Source: Halothece sp. MAG (lineage in GTDB: Bacteria; Cyanobacteriota; Cyanobacteriia; Cyanobacteriales; Rubidibacteraceae). Taken from it: 18,706 nucleotides of DNA. The notes beneath the pieces were generated by a model. It searched no databases. It was given only the letters and a program-made list of their open reading frames with translations, and was not told the DNA's origin. The position numbers were made by a program, and so were the translations under genes. This document shows positions 1 through 8,093 of the stretch, piece by piece. Every line of letters starts with the position of its first letter. Position 1 is the first letter of the stretch. The stretch covers positions 1-18,706 of the forward strand of contig JAHEOB010000069.1 in the NCBI GenBank assembly GCA_018610095.1, in the 5' to 3' direction.

Positions 1-153
1 AACCACTCGCTGATCCGTTAAATATCGCCAGCGCGGTGCATCTAGGGCGGCTTGAGGGTTCATATCATAGTCAGCAAACCTAGAAGAATAAATATCCCCA
101 TCTGTTACATATTCCGCAAGCCCTGACAAAATGTAATCGTAAAGATTCTCCAT
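1..153 (-). pseudogene. gamma-glutamyltranspeptidase C-terminal fragment (partial, probable remnant)
   Basis: Reading the minus strand from ATG at 153 gives 51 codons open to the window edge. Residues 28-42 (DYDMNPQAALDAPRW) match the conserved segment near the C-terminus of gamma-glutamyltranspeptidases, extracellular or periplasmic Ntn-hydrolases of about 530 residues that cleave glutathione. In an intact enzyme more than 400 residues should precede this segment. Here there are about 30, and the frame is closed upstream by a TAG at 181-183. The other sequence upstream shows none of the expected family motifs. I therefore read it as a decayed or truncated copy, not an intact gene. It could instead be a short fusion protein. 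The rest lies outside the window. The motif match is seen directly; the pseudogene status is inferred. Confidence 0.4.
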
Positions 154-279
154 GATTCCCCAAGCTAACTGAAGACTTGCCTACCTATTCTAGTTGTGAT
201 CTTGGATTTCGTAAATTCTAGAATCAGAGGCAATGCCAAAAATCTAGTAGTGTTCCGCTATTTTGGCGTAGTTTTTATG

Positions 280-318
280 GCGCGATCGCGTTGTTAAGAC
301 ATTAGTAGCGCGATCGGG
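280..318. repeat. two GCGCGATCG units upstream of carB
   Basis: GCGCGATCG occurs at 280-288 (containing a full GCGATCGC at 282-289) and again at 308-316, 28 bp apart, in the intergenic region before carB. The 13-mer at 306-318 is the exact reverse complement of 12228-12240 in the gap2-murC spacer. The same GCGCGAT ends delimit the palindromes at 4110-4154 and 4350-4378, so these may be arms of the same kind of dispersed repeat. Confidence 0.45.
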
Positions 319-379
319 CTATATAGGACAATTTAAATAATTATTTGCCTTGGCTATATACATTTAGAACCACTTGTAC

Positions 380-387
380 TATAAAAT
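380..387 (+). promoter_or_regulatory. candidate -10 element for carB
   Basis: TATAAAAT lies 35 bp upstream of the carB start in an AT-rich stretch. No convincing -35 hexamer sits at 16-18 bp spacing, so this is only the best -10-like match. The carB start itself has a weak ribosome site (GCGAAG). Confidence 0.25.
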
Positions 388-422
388 GATCTCGATTCTG
401 ATTGTTCTAAGCGCGAAGTAAT

Positions 423-3400
423 ATGCCCCGTCGTAGTGATCTGCAAAAAATTCTGGTGATTGGTGCGGGTCCGATTATTATCGGACAAGCCTGTGAGTTC
501 GACTATTCTGGAACGCAAGCCTGCAAAGCATTGCGGGAAGAAGGGTATGAGGTGGTGTTAGTTAATTCTAATCCTGCCACCATTATGACAGACCCGGAGA
601 CGGCGGAACGCACTTATATTGAACCCCTTACCCCTGACATTGTTAAGAAAATTATTGCTAAGGAACGTCCGGATGCCCTATTGCCCACCATGGGGGGACA
701 AACGGCTCTCAATGTGGCAGTGGATTTAGCGAATGCTGGCATTTTGGAAACGTATCATGTGGATTTAATTGGGGCAAAACTCCCTGCTATTAGCATGGCT
801 GAAGATCGCCAGTTGTTTAAACAGGCCATGGAACGGATTAATATTCCGGTGTGTCCCTCTGGGATTGCGAGTAGCCTTCAAGAGGCTCGCGCGATCGCGC
901 AACAAGAAATTGGGAGTTATCCCATGATTATTCGCCCGGCTTACACGCTTGGGGGAAGCGGAGGAGGCATTGCTTATAATCAAGAAGAATTTGAAGACAA
1001 AGCCCAGCAAGGATTAGAGGCGAGTCCGGTTTCGCAAATTATTATTGAACGCTCGCTGTTGGGGTGGAAAGAATATGAACTAGAAGTGATGCGAGATTTG
1101 GCAGATAATGTGGTGATTATCTGTTCCATTGAAAATTTTGACCCCATGGGCGTTCATACAGGAGACTCGATTACGGTTGCCCCGTCGCAAACCCTAACGG
1201 ATAAAGAATATCAACGACTGCGGGATTATTCTAAACAAATTATTCGCGAAATTGGGGTGGAAACCGGTGGTTCTAATATTCAGTTTGCGGTTAACCCCGT
1301 GGATGGGGAAGTAGTCGTCATTGAAATGAATCCCCGGGTTTCCCGTTCCTCGGCACTGGCGTCTAAAGCAACGGGATTTCCCATTGCTAAATTCGCTGCC
1401 AAATTAGCTGTGGGCTACACCCTAGATGAAATTCCCAACGATATTACCAAGAAAACCCCGGCTTCCTTTGAACCTACTATTGATTATGTGGTCACGAAAG
1501 TGCCTCGTTTTACGTTTGAAAAGTTCCCTGGTTCTACTGCCACCTTAACCACGCAAATGAAAGCAGTGGGAGAAGCCATGGCAATTGGGCGCACCTTCTG
1601 TGAATCCTTCCAAAAGGCCTTGCGTTCTCTGGAAAATGGTCGTATGGGATGGGGCTGTGATCAAACGGAAAAATTACCCTCGTTTAATCAAATTCGCGCT
1701 AGCTTACGAACGGCTACCCCCGATCGCGTCTTTAGTATTCGCCATGCCTTTCAGTTGGGAATGAGTGTGGAAGAGGTGAATCAGTTAACTGGCATTGATT
1801 GTTGGTTTCTGCATCACTTGCAACAATTAACTGAGGGGGAAAAATTCCTGAAAGCAACCCCCTTACAAGAGATTACCGCAGAACAAATGCGGGAAATAAA
1901 ACAGTTAGGCTTTAGTGATTACCAAATTGCTTTTGCCACCCAAACTGAGGAAGGGGATGTGGAACAAAAACGGCAGGAACTGGATATTTTCCCGGTTTAT
2001 AAAATGGTGGATACCTGTGCTGCAGAATTTGAAGCCTTTACCCCTTACTATTATTCCACTTATGACCAAGGAGAATCAGAAGTCACCCCCTCCCAGAAAC
2101 CGAAAATTATGATCTTAGGAGGGGGACCGAATCGGATTGGACAGGGCATTGAGTTTGACTATTGTTGCTGTCATGCCTCCTTTGCACTACGAGAGGGAGG
2201 CTACGAAACGATTATGGTCAACTCGAATCCGGAAACGGTTTCTACCGATTACGATACCAGCGATCGCCTGTATTTTGAACCCTTAACGCGGGAAGATGTG
2301 TTCAATATTATTGCGGTGGAACAACCACGGGGCATTATTATTCAATTTGGCGGACAAACGCCCTTAAAGTTAGCCGTTGCTTTAGAAGAGTATCTGCAGC
2401 GTCATCAAGAGACCATTCCCACTCAAATTTGGGGAACATCTCCTGATTCCATTGACATTGCCGAAGATAGAAACCGCTTTGAACAAATCTTACGGCAATT
2501 AGTCATTGATCAGCCTCCCAATGGCATTGCCCGCAGTTATGATGAAGCGTTAGTCATTTCCGGCAAAATTGGCTATCCCGTGGTGGTGCGTCCTTCCTAT
2601 GTTTTGGGCGGTCGCGCCATGGAAATTGTCTATTCTGATCAAGAATTAGAACATTATATGAGTTTTGCGGTGCAGGTGGAACCTGATTATCCCATTTTAA
2701 TTGATAAATTCTTAGAAGACGCGATCGAGGTCGATGTGGACGCGATCGCGGATCAACAAGGCAATGTCATTATTGGGGGCATCATGGAACATATTGAACA
2801 AGCAGGGGTTCACTCAGGGGATTCTGCTTGTTCGTTGCCCCATGTCTCAATCCAAGACACTGCCCTGGACAAAATTCGCCAAGCAACTGCGCAATTAGCT
2901 ACCTCCCTCAATGTGGTGGGATTAATGAATATCCAGTTTGCCGTTCAAGGGGACACCGTTTATATTTTAGAAGCCAATCCCCGTGCCTCCCGTACCGTTC
3001 CCTTTGTCTCCAAAACCACAGGCGTTCCCTTAGCTAAAATTGCTTCCCTTGTCATGGTGGGCAAAACCCTTCCTGAACTCAATCTCACTGAACAACCCCA
3101 ACCCCAACATATTGCGGTTAAAGAAGCCGTTTTTCCCTTTGAAAAATTCCCCGAAACCGATGTCATTTTAGGTCCAGAAATGCGTTCCACAGGGGAAGTC
3201 ATGGGCATTGATTATGATTTTGGAAAATCCTTTGCCAAAGCGGAATTAGCAGCCGGGCAACAATTACCCCTATCGGGAACTGTCTTTGTCTCCACCAACA
3301 ATCGCGATAAGCAATTAGTGATTCCTGTGGTCAAAGATTTTATGGATTTAGGCTTTAAGATTATTGCTACTGAGGGCACGAAAGCAGCCTTGGAGGCAGA

Positions 3401-3674
3401 AGGATTAGAAGTGGAATTATTACTCAAATTACACCAAGGTCGCCCTCATGTCTTAGATGCCATTAAAAATCACAATATCCAACTCATTATTAATACCCCC
3501 ACCGGGCAAGAAGCCCAAACTGATGCCCAATTAATTCGACGGACTGCTTTAGCCTATAAAATCCCTATGGTGACAACCATTGCTGGAGCAAGGGCTAATG
3601 TAGCTGCCATCCGTTCCCTACAAGCGGGAGAATTAGATGTCAAAGCCTTACAAGACTATATTAAGGAAGTTTAG
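423..3674 (+). CDS. carB: carbamoyl-phosphate synthase large subunit
   Basis: CarB uses ammonia delivered by the CarA glutaminase subunit, bicarbonate and two ATP to make cytosolic carbamoyl phosphate for pyrimidine and arginine synthesis. The 1083 residues match the usual length of about 1075. The two homologous halves are visible. The first ATP-grasp half has GAGPIIIG at 14-21, RPAYTLGG at 171-178 and EMNPRVSRSS at 301-310. The second has LGGGPNRIGQG at 565-575, RPSYVLGGR at 723-731 and EANPRASRT at 850-858. The region between about 405 and 550 is the oligomerisation domain. The C-terminal MGS-like allosteric domain (about 945-1083) has ATEGTKAALEAEGL at 982-995 and INTPTG at 1023-1028. No truncation or lost motif is seen. 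carA is not in the window, which is common in cyanobacteria. The cytosine deaminase gene follows after 3 bp. Confidence 0.98.
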   Translation: MPRRSDLQKILVIGAGPIIIGQACEFDYSGTQACKALREEGYEVVLVNSNPATIMTDPETAERTYIEPLTPDIVKKIIAKERPDALLPTMGGQTALNVAVDLANAGILETYHVDLIGAKLPAISMAEDRQLFKQAMERINIPVCPSGIASSLQEARAIAQQEIGSYPMIIRPAYTLGGSGGGIAYNQEEFEDKAQQGLEASPVSQIIIERSLLGWKEYELEVMRDLADNVVIICSIENFDPMGVHTGDSITVAPSQTLTDKEYQRLRDYSKQIIREIGVETGGSNIQFAVNPVDGEVVVIEMNPRVSRSSALASKATGFPIAKFAAKLAVGYTLDEIPNDITKKTPASFEPTIDYVVTKVPRFTFEKFPGSTATLTTQMKAVGEAMAIGRTFCESFQKALRSLENGRMGWGCDQTEKLPSFNQIRASLRTATPDRVFSIRHAFQLGMSVEEVNQLTGIDCWFLHHLQQLTEGEKFLKATPLQEITAEQMREIKQLGFSDYQIAFATQTEEGDVEQKRQELDIFPVYKMVDTCAAEFEAFTPYYYSTYDQGESEVTPSQKPKIMILGGGPNRIGQGIEFDYCCCHASFALREGGYETIMVNSNPETVSTDYDTSDRLYFEPLTREDVFNIIAVEQPRGIIIQFGGQTPLKLAVALEEYLQRHQETIPTQIWGTSPDSIDIAEDRNRFEQILRQLVIDQPPNGIARSYDEALVISGKIGYPVVVRPSYVLGGRAMEIVYSDQELEHYMSFAVQVEPDYPILIDKFLEDAIEVDVDAIADQQGNVIIGGIMEHIEQAGVHSGDSACSLPHVSIQDTALDKIRQATAQLATSLNVVGLMNIQFAVQGDTVYILEANPRASRTVPFVSKTTGVPLAKIASLVMVGKTLPELNLTEQPQPQHIAVKEAVFPFEKFPETDVILGPEMRSTGEVMGIDYDFGKSFAKAELAAGQQLPLSGTVFVSTNNRDKQLVIPVVKDFMDLGFKIIATEGTKAALEAEGLEVELLLKLHQGRPHVLDAIKNHNIQLIINTPTGQEAQTDAQLIRRTALAYKIPMVTTIAGARANVAAIRSLQAGELDVKALQDYIKEV
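3663..3669 (+). promoter_or_regulatory. ribosome binding site inside carB 3' end
   Basis: AAGGAAG lies within the last carB codons, 8 bp before the ATG at 3678, and the carB stop is only 3 bp before that ATG. The arrangement favours translational coupling of carB and the deaminase and supports the chosen start. Confidence 0.65.
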
Positions 3675-3677
3675 ACC

Positions 3678-4109
3678 ATGGATGAATTGATGGCAAGCGC
3701 GATTGCGCAAGCAAAGCAAGGACTCAGTGAGGGAGGGATTCCCATTGGTTCCGTCTTAGTCCGAGATGGGACAATTTTAGGACGAGGCCACAATCAACGG
3801 GTACAAGCAGATGATCCCATTACCCATGCCGAAATTGACTGTCTTCGCAACGCAGGGCGCATAGGTAACTATCGCAATACGGTCTTATATTCCACACTCA
3901 TGCCTTGTTATCTCTGTGCCGGCGCAGTTATCCAATTTGGTATTCCTAAAGTCATTGTCGGAGAAGCTAACACCTTTGCAGGAGCACAAACCTTTTTGCA
4001 AAACCATGGGGTGGAGATCGTCAATCTCGATCTCAGTGAATGTCAACAATTAATGGAAACCTTTATTAATCAGTATCCCGATATTTGGTATGAAGATATT
4101 GGCGAATAA
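3678..4109 (+). CDS. cytosine deaminase, FCY1-like (CDA-fold nucleobase deaminase)
   Basis: This 143-residue protein is a zinc deaminase of the cytidine/deoxycytidylate deaminase fold. Zinc and catalytic residues are visible: H50-A-E52 and P76-C77-x-x-C80. It resembles yeast cytosine deaminase Fcy1 along its length, from the N-terminal EGGIPIG and GRGHNQR to the C-terminal WYEDIGE (137-143), where Fcy1 has WFEDIGE including the active-site Asp (D140 here). In Fcy1 the reaction is cytosine + H2O to uracil + ammonia. This C-terminal signature separates it from tRNA adenosine deaminase TadA. Overlap of its ribosome site with carB indicates cotranscription, which fits a pyrimidine salvage role and could return nitrogen as ammonia. 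Related bacterial proteins deaminate other nucleobases or creatinine, so the substrate is inferred. Directly after the stop lies a branched palindrome. Confidence 0.85.
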   Translation: MDELMASAIAQAKQGLSEGGIPIGSVLVRDGTILGRGHNQRVQADDPITHAEIDCLRNAGRIGNYRNTVLYSTLMPCYLCAGAVIQFGIPKVIVGEANTFAGAQTFLQNHGVEIVNLDLSECQQLMETFINQYPDIWYEDIGE

Positions 4110-4154
4110 GCGCGATCAAAGCTTCGCTTTGGTGACGCTTCGCGTCAATCGCGC
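4110..4154. repeat. branched palindromic repeat, three-stem form
   Basis: This 45-bp element starts at the base after the deaminase stop codon. Its outer 7-bp arms, GCGCGAT (4110-4116) and ATCGCGC (4148-4154), are perfectly complementary. They enclose two perfect 6-bp hairpins with TTC loops: CAAAGC/GCTTTG (4117-4131) and TGACGC/GCGTCA (4133-4147), separated by one G. The transcript or extruded DNA would form a three-way junction. It may act as a transcript 3' end between convergent genes, although no T-run follows immediately. Confidence 0.8.
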
Positions 4155-4163
4155 TCTTACTTG

Positions 4164-4316
4164 CTGATTTTACTAAACTTTTTTTTGTACAAAGTTTTTG
4201 AGTCAAGAATTGATGATATCAATCTTTTAGTTTGTCGCTCACAGTACGACTTTGATAATACCATTAATCAACATGATGAAATTGCTTATAATTTTTGGAA
4301 ATCAGATAAGAATTAA
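4164..4316 (+). pseudogene. unrecognised protein-like remnant between the two repeats
   Basis: The frame from 4164 to TAA at 4314-4316 reads about 50 codons with ordinary protein composition, including IDDINLLVCRSQYDFDN and HDEIAYNFWKSDKN near the end. It has no start codon with a ribosome site. It is in the same frame as the preceding deaminase, so reading through the UAA at 4107-4109 would add 68 residues. I do not recognise the family. The best reading is the 3' end of a lost gene trapped between the repeats; a chance open frame is possible. Confidence 0.3.
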
Positions 4317-4349
4317 TAGATAAGCGTAATCCTCTAGGGCAGTGCCTTT

Positions 4350-4378
4350 GCGCGATCAAAGCTTCGCGTCAATCGCGC
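4350..4378. repeat. palindromic repeat, 16-bp deletion derivative of the 4110 copy
   Basis: This 29-bp copy keeps both outer arms, GCGCGAT (4350-4356) and ATCGCGC (4372-4378). Its interior, CAAAGCTTCGCGTCA, joins the left half of one inner hairpin to the right half of the other. It equals the 45-bp copy minus 16 bp between the two GCTTCGC direct repeats (4121-4127 and 4137-4143). The outer stem remains but the inner stems are lost. It lies 20 bp from the end of the convergent response-regulator gene. Confidence 0.75.
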
Positions 4379-4398
4379 TATTGAATGATTCACCACTG

Positions 4399-5682
4399 CT
4401 ATTTAGCAGCAACGGTTTTCAGAAGATAACGATTCAATACTGTCCGCACTTTCTCAACTTCCACAGGTTTGGTTATACACTCACTTGCCCCTGACATTCG
4501 CGCTCGCACCCGATCTACCACATTTCCCGTTAAAATAATTAAAGGAATATTTTTGAGTTTTTCTACCCGCCGAATTTGTTGACAGAGTTCGTAGCCATTC
4601 ACCACAGGCATCACTAAGTCTAAAAAGATTAACTGAGGCTTTTTTTCAATTAAGGTGGGCAAAGCTTCAACACTTTCATAAATCCCGAGAAAATTATAAC
4701 CTGTCGAGTGAACAATCGTCTCAATCATCTTTTGGGTTTGGGGACTATCATCAATACAAGCAATTAATCCTTTACTTTCATTCGTATTTTTGGTACTATG
4801 ACGAGCATTAGCCTGTTCACTCATGCCCTGTTGAGAAGAGAATAATAATAAATCAGGAATATCAACAAACCCAATAATCTGTTGATGAATTAACGGTTGT
4901 AACACTTGGGCAATTGACCAGATATCACGGTTGATGCGAGCAGCAATATCTCGTAAACTTTCTTCCCCTTTCATTAAATTGGTTAAGTTATTATAAACTT
5001 TTTGAGAAGTTTTCTGTTTTAGTTTATTAGTATCATTAATAATGGGAGCACCATTAGGGGAATAATCTTGTAATCCCATACTTATCCAACGTTGCCATGC
5101 TTTTTGAATTTGGGGTTGAATATCTAATACGCCTTGCATCCAAGTATAGGGTAAGCGAGCTTGTTGAGAAGGACGATGATTTTCATAAACTTGAACATAA
5201 AAACTATCTCCAGCCCCTTCTAAATCAGCCATAGTGGTTAATTGCGGTTGTTGACTGAATACTTCTTGTAAGCTTGGAGAAGCCAGTTCCGTAGCTTGTA
5301 CAATATCAAATAAGGCTTCTAGTAATGTCCCTTTAATAACTTGGGTCACTTGATTGGAGGTTAGTTGTTTCTGCTGTGCCAGTTTCGCTAAGAGATGATA
5401 TTCAATACATTCTGGTTTTTCTGAGTCGGGAAGTTTATATTCTGATACCTTTTGCACAACAACATTACTTGCCCCAGCTAATTGCAGTTGTCTCACAAAC
5501 CTTCGATAGGGATGAATGCCACCGGTAATCCACGCTAATTGTCCCAAGTTCATATAGACTTGCCAAGACTGACCATTGGCAGCTTGGACATTAATTCGAC
5601 CTGTTAATTGTTTTTGACTGTAATAGGTTAAATGACGAAAAATACGGTTACACGTCAACCGTTGTTCTTGAATGCTGATCAT
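4399..5682 (-). CDS. PatA/PixG-like response regulator (PATAN + receiver)
   Basis: The protein has an N-terminal PATAN-type (DUF4388-like) region over about residues 1-250. This is followed by a linker and a C-terminal CheY-like receiver domain, about 303-420, and no DNA-binding domain. Receiver residues are intact: acidic pair D311-D312, phospho-acceptor D355 in FLDLVMP, T385 in ILTG and K405 in TKP. Cyanobacterial proteins of this layout (PatA, PixG/TaxP1-like) act in phototaxis, type IV pilus control or heterocyst patterning through protein-protein contacts. Which process applies here cannot be told, and no histidine kinase or che/pil gene is nearby. I chose ATG at 5682, preceded by GGAA, over a TTG four codons upstream at 5694. 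It lies 96 bp downstream of the SulP gene on the same strand. Confidence 0.85.
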   Translation of the reverse strand: MISIQEQRLTCNRIFRHLTYYSQKQLTGRINVQAANGQSWQVYMNLGQLAWITGGIHPYRRFVRQLQLAGASNVVVQKVSEYKLPDSEKPECIEYHLLAKLAQQKQLTSNQVTQVIKGTLLEALFDIVQATELASPSLQEVFSQQPQLTTMADLEGAGDSFYVQVYENHRPSQQARLPYTWMQGVLDIQPQIQKAWQRWISMGLQDYSPNGAPIINDTNKLKQKTSQKVYNNLTNLMKGEESLRDIAARINRDIWSIAQVLQPLIHQQIIGFVDIPDLLLFSSQQGMSEQANARHSTKNTNESKGLIACIDDSPQTQKMIETIVHSTGYNFLGIYESVEALPTLIEKKPQLIFLDLVMPVVNGYELCQQIRRVEKLKNIPLIILTGNVVDRVRARMSGASECITKPVEVEKVRTVLNRYLLKTVAAK

Positions 5683-5724
5683 AAGACATTCCAAATGCTC
5701 AAACTAAGCGTGTAAACTGCTTTT

Positions 5725-5730
5725 ACTATA
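5725..5730 (-). promoter_or_regulatory. candidate -10 element before the response regulator
   Basis: On the minus strand TATAGT lies about 40 bp upstream of the chosen ATG, in the spacer after the SulP stop. There is no good -35 at standard spacing, so it is a weak candidate for a separate promoter within the possible three-gene unit. Confidence 0.22.
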
Positions 5731-5778
5731 GCTTATCAATGATGTTTAAAGTCTCTAGAACAAGACGGATGATCTCTA

Positions 5779-8025
5779 TTAAGCCGTAATTCTAACTTGT
5801 TCTTCGCGGTGAGTTAAATTATCACACAAAAAACGCACAATATATTCATGTAAGGCATCTGCTAACTCAGGGGCTTCTTGTTTCATGGTCTCAAAGGTTT
5901 TGCGATCTAATCGATACAGTTGCGTGGGCTGATCCGCTTTGACAAGAGAAGAGAGAGGCGTTTTGCCATAAAATCGCATTTCCCCTAATAACGAACCATT
6001 AGAATGAGTTTGTAACCGTTTGGTTTTACCATCAGGAAGTTCTAATAAAACACTTACTTGTCCCGATTCAATAAAATATAAGCATTCTTGATTCGGTTCT
6101 GCTTCAAATATAATTTCCCCTGTCTCAACACTTTCTGGGATGAGATATTGCATAAATTGTTCTGCTTGTTGTGGCGTTAAAAATCGCTGAATCAGTTGCT
6201 CTTTTAAGGGAAGGTTAACGGTTTGATATCCCGTTTCTTGCAATAATTGGTTTTCACACCATTCTAACCCTCGGTCTAAATCAGCACTAAGTTGGCATAA
6301 AGGGTTATCTTCTTCCAATCCATTTCCTTGCTTTAATTGTTCTTGGAGATGGGGATGTAAGTTGGTATAAACGACGGTTAAATTCTGTTGACGAGCAATT
6401 TGTAAAATTTTAATAAACGTAAGAACGCCTGAGGCATCAATTCCTTCCACATCTCGGAAATCAATGAGGATATATTTTAGCGGCTTTTCATCAATCAAAG
6501 CGACGCGATCGCGCACTTGTTGCAAAAGATAATCGGCTGTTCCAAAAAAGATATAGCCTTGTAATTCTAAAATATAAACTTGTTCTCCCTTTTGGTTTAA
6601 CTCATTTCGTTCCTGTTGCGAACGATAAATATTACTTCTTGTCTTTTCAATGGATGAAATTTGTTTAACGACATTAAGTTGGCTATAGTTAAACATAAAG
6701 GAAATCACACTCAAAACAAAGCCCATTGCAATGCCTTCTAAAAAACCAATTGTATTAATAATGATTAAGGTTAAAATAACAATTAAATAATCAGAAAAAT
6801 TGAGTTTAAACCACGCTCGATAAACCCACTGTAATAATAAAGAGAGTCCTAAATATAACAGTAATCCCCCTAAGATTGGTTTGGGAAATAAGGAAATAAC
6901 AGATGAGCCCAGAATTAAAACAATAAAACAGAAAACCCCAGACGTAATTCCTGATAAACGACTATTTGCCCCAATTTTATTAATTAATAAAGTACTCGGA
7001 AGGGCTTGTGTTCCTACCATGCCACTTCCCATTCCAGACGCAATATTAGCAGCCCCAACTGCTTCTAATTCTCGATTTAAATTCATCTCTTGCCCCACAA
7101 CTAATTCAATGCCACTATTACTTAACACTAACGATAATAAAGTCACAAAGATTAGGGACAAAATAATTCCCCCATTGGCAAAAATTGCTGACCAGTGAAT
7201 GGCATCAAATTCTGAAAACGTTAAAGGTTGCCATAAACCACCTGCAGGAAAGCTTTCTAATAGCCAATGTTGCACTCGCGCTTGAGCAATGGAGAGACCA
7301 CTTCCCCAAAGGATGCCATAAAATCCGAGAATCAGTGCCAATAACGTAGCTGGCATAACTAAAAAATGCTGGTATCGCTCGGACACAAAGAGTAAAATTA
7401 ACGCAATTACGAAAGCTGCCCCCCAATGGATTAAGGGATCGGTTTGCAAAAAAGTGGATAAATTGCTAACCGTTAGGGAAATATCAGTGGTAACTTGAAT
7501 TGAACCTAACACTAATAGCCAACCCGTTCCTGCCATGAACCCACCAATCACAGGATAAGGAATAAAGCGAATTTTCTTACCCCATTGCAAGAATCCTAAG
7601 AGAAATAAAAAAAGCCCTGTGGCAAGAGAAGAAAGCGCGATCGCGGCTAAAACAGTGATTAAAATTTCCGAGGAAGAAGCATTTCCTTGTAACTCACTAA
7701 CAATGCCTGTAGCTAAGGCAGCTGTAATAGCGGTTGGGGCTGCTAACGGGGTAGCAATTATTCCTGGCAGGGAACTTAAAATCGCCGTTACTAAAGTAAT
7801 GACTCCTGTACTAAAAATGGTTAAGCCCACGCCAATTCCTAAATAGGAAGCCAATATTCCTGAGAAAATCAGTGTCGAATAAGAAATAGCTCGAATGACA
7901 CCAATCATCCCTGTTATTGTCCCTGCCATTAAACTCAAAATCAGTAGTTGCGGTTGCACAGATTTAGCCCATCCCTCTAAAAACTTAAAGCGTAATTGTT
8001 GATGAGAACGCCACTGATTTGTCAT
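5779..8025 (-). CDS. SulP-family anion transporter with STAS and cyclic-nucleotide-binding-like domains
   Basis: This is a 748-residue inner-membrane protein. Hydrophobic segments typical of a SulP/SLC26 core fill about residues 25-445, with a conserved-looking stretch at 302-360 including SGMGSGMVGTQALPS. A STAS domain follows at about 480-565, with D530-A-S532-G at the position of the anti-sigma-antagonist phosphorylation motif. A cNMP-binding fold occupies about 625-735. That domain keeps G681-E682, but the phosphate-cassette arginine expected near PLSS (690-693) is not seen, so ordinary cAMP binding is doubtful. Family members carry sulfate, bicarbonate or other anions. This is longer than BicA-type bicarbonate carriers and closer in layout to SulP-cNMP proteins also found in fungi; the substrate is unknown. 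The ATG has GAAGG at about -10. It lies 68 bp downstream of the phytol-kinase-like gene. Confidence 0.88.
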   Translation of the reverse strand: MTNQWRSHQQLRFKFLEGWAKSVQPQLLILSLMAGTITGMIGVIRAISYSTLIFSGILASYLGIGVGLTIFSTGVITLVTAILSSLPGIIATPLAAPTAITAALATGIVSELQGNASSSEILITVLAAIALSSLATGLFLFLLGFLQWGKKIRFIPYPVIGGFMAGTGWLLVLGSIQVTTDISLTVSNLSTFLQTDPLIHWGAAFVIALILLFVSERYQHFLVMPATLLALILGFYGILWGSGLSIAQARVQHWLLESFPAGGLWQPLTFSEFDAIHWSAIFANGGIILSLIFVTLLSLVLSNSGIELVVGQEMNLNRELEAVGAANIASGMGSGMVGTQALPSTLLINKIGANSRLSGITSGVFCFIVLILGSSVISLFPKPILGGLLLYLGLSLLLQWVYRAWFKLNFSDYLIVILTLIIINTIGFLEGIAMGFVLSVISFMFNYSQLNVVKQISSIEKTRSNIYRSQQERNELNQKGEQVYILELQGYIFFGTADYLLQQVRDRVALIDEKPLKYILIDFRDVEGIDASGVLTFIKILQIARQQNLTVVYTNLHPHLQEQLKQGNGLEEDNPLCQLSADLDRGLEWCENQLLQETGYQTVNLPLKEQLIQRFLTPQQAEQFMQYLIPESVETGEIIFEAEPNQECLYFIESGQVSVLLELPDGKTKRLQTHSNGSLLGEMRFYGKTPLSSLVKADQPTQLYRLDRKTFETMKQEAPELADALHEYIVRFLCDNLTHREEQVRITA

Positions 8026-8063
8026 CCTCTGCCTTCAATAACACCACTTATAGCCTGATTTTC

Positions 8064-8077
8064 TTGTGAACACACAA
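8064..8077. repeat. small inverted repeat upstream of the SulP gene
   Basis: TTGTG (8064-8068) and CACAA (8073-8077) form a perfect 5-bp inverted repeat around AACA, 39-52 bp upstream of the SulP ATG. It could be an operator half-site pair. It is too short to name a regulator, and the spacing does not fit the CRP consensus. Confidence 0.25.
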
Positions 8078-8093
8078 ACTGTATTGAATTTAA

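Noticed and set aside
4175..4197. AAACTTT/AAAGTTT hairpin with a T-run as a terminator
   Set aside because: The stem is AT-rich and weak, and the T-run lies in the loop, not after the stem.
5683..5694. Upstream TTG start for the response regulator
   Set aside because: It adds only four residues; the ATG at 5682 has a better ribosome site spacing and a normal start codon.
8059..8082. CRP-type site before the SulP-cNMP gene
   Set aside because: One TGTGA-like half-site is present, but the partner is at the wrong spacing for TGTGA-N6-TCACA.
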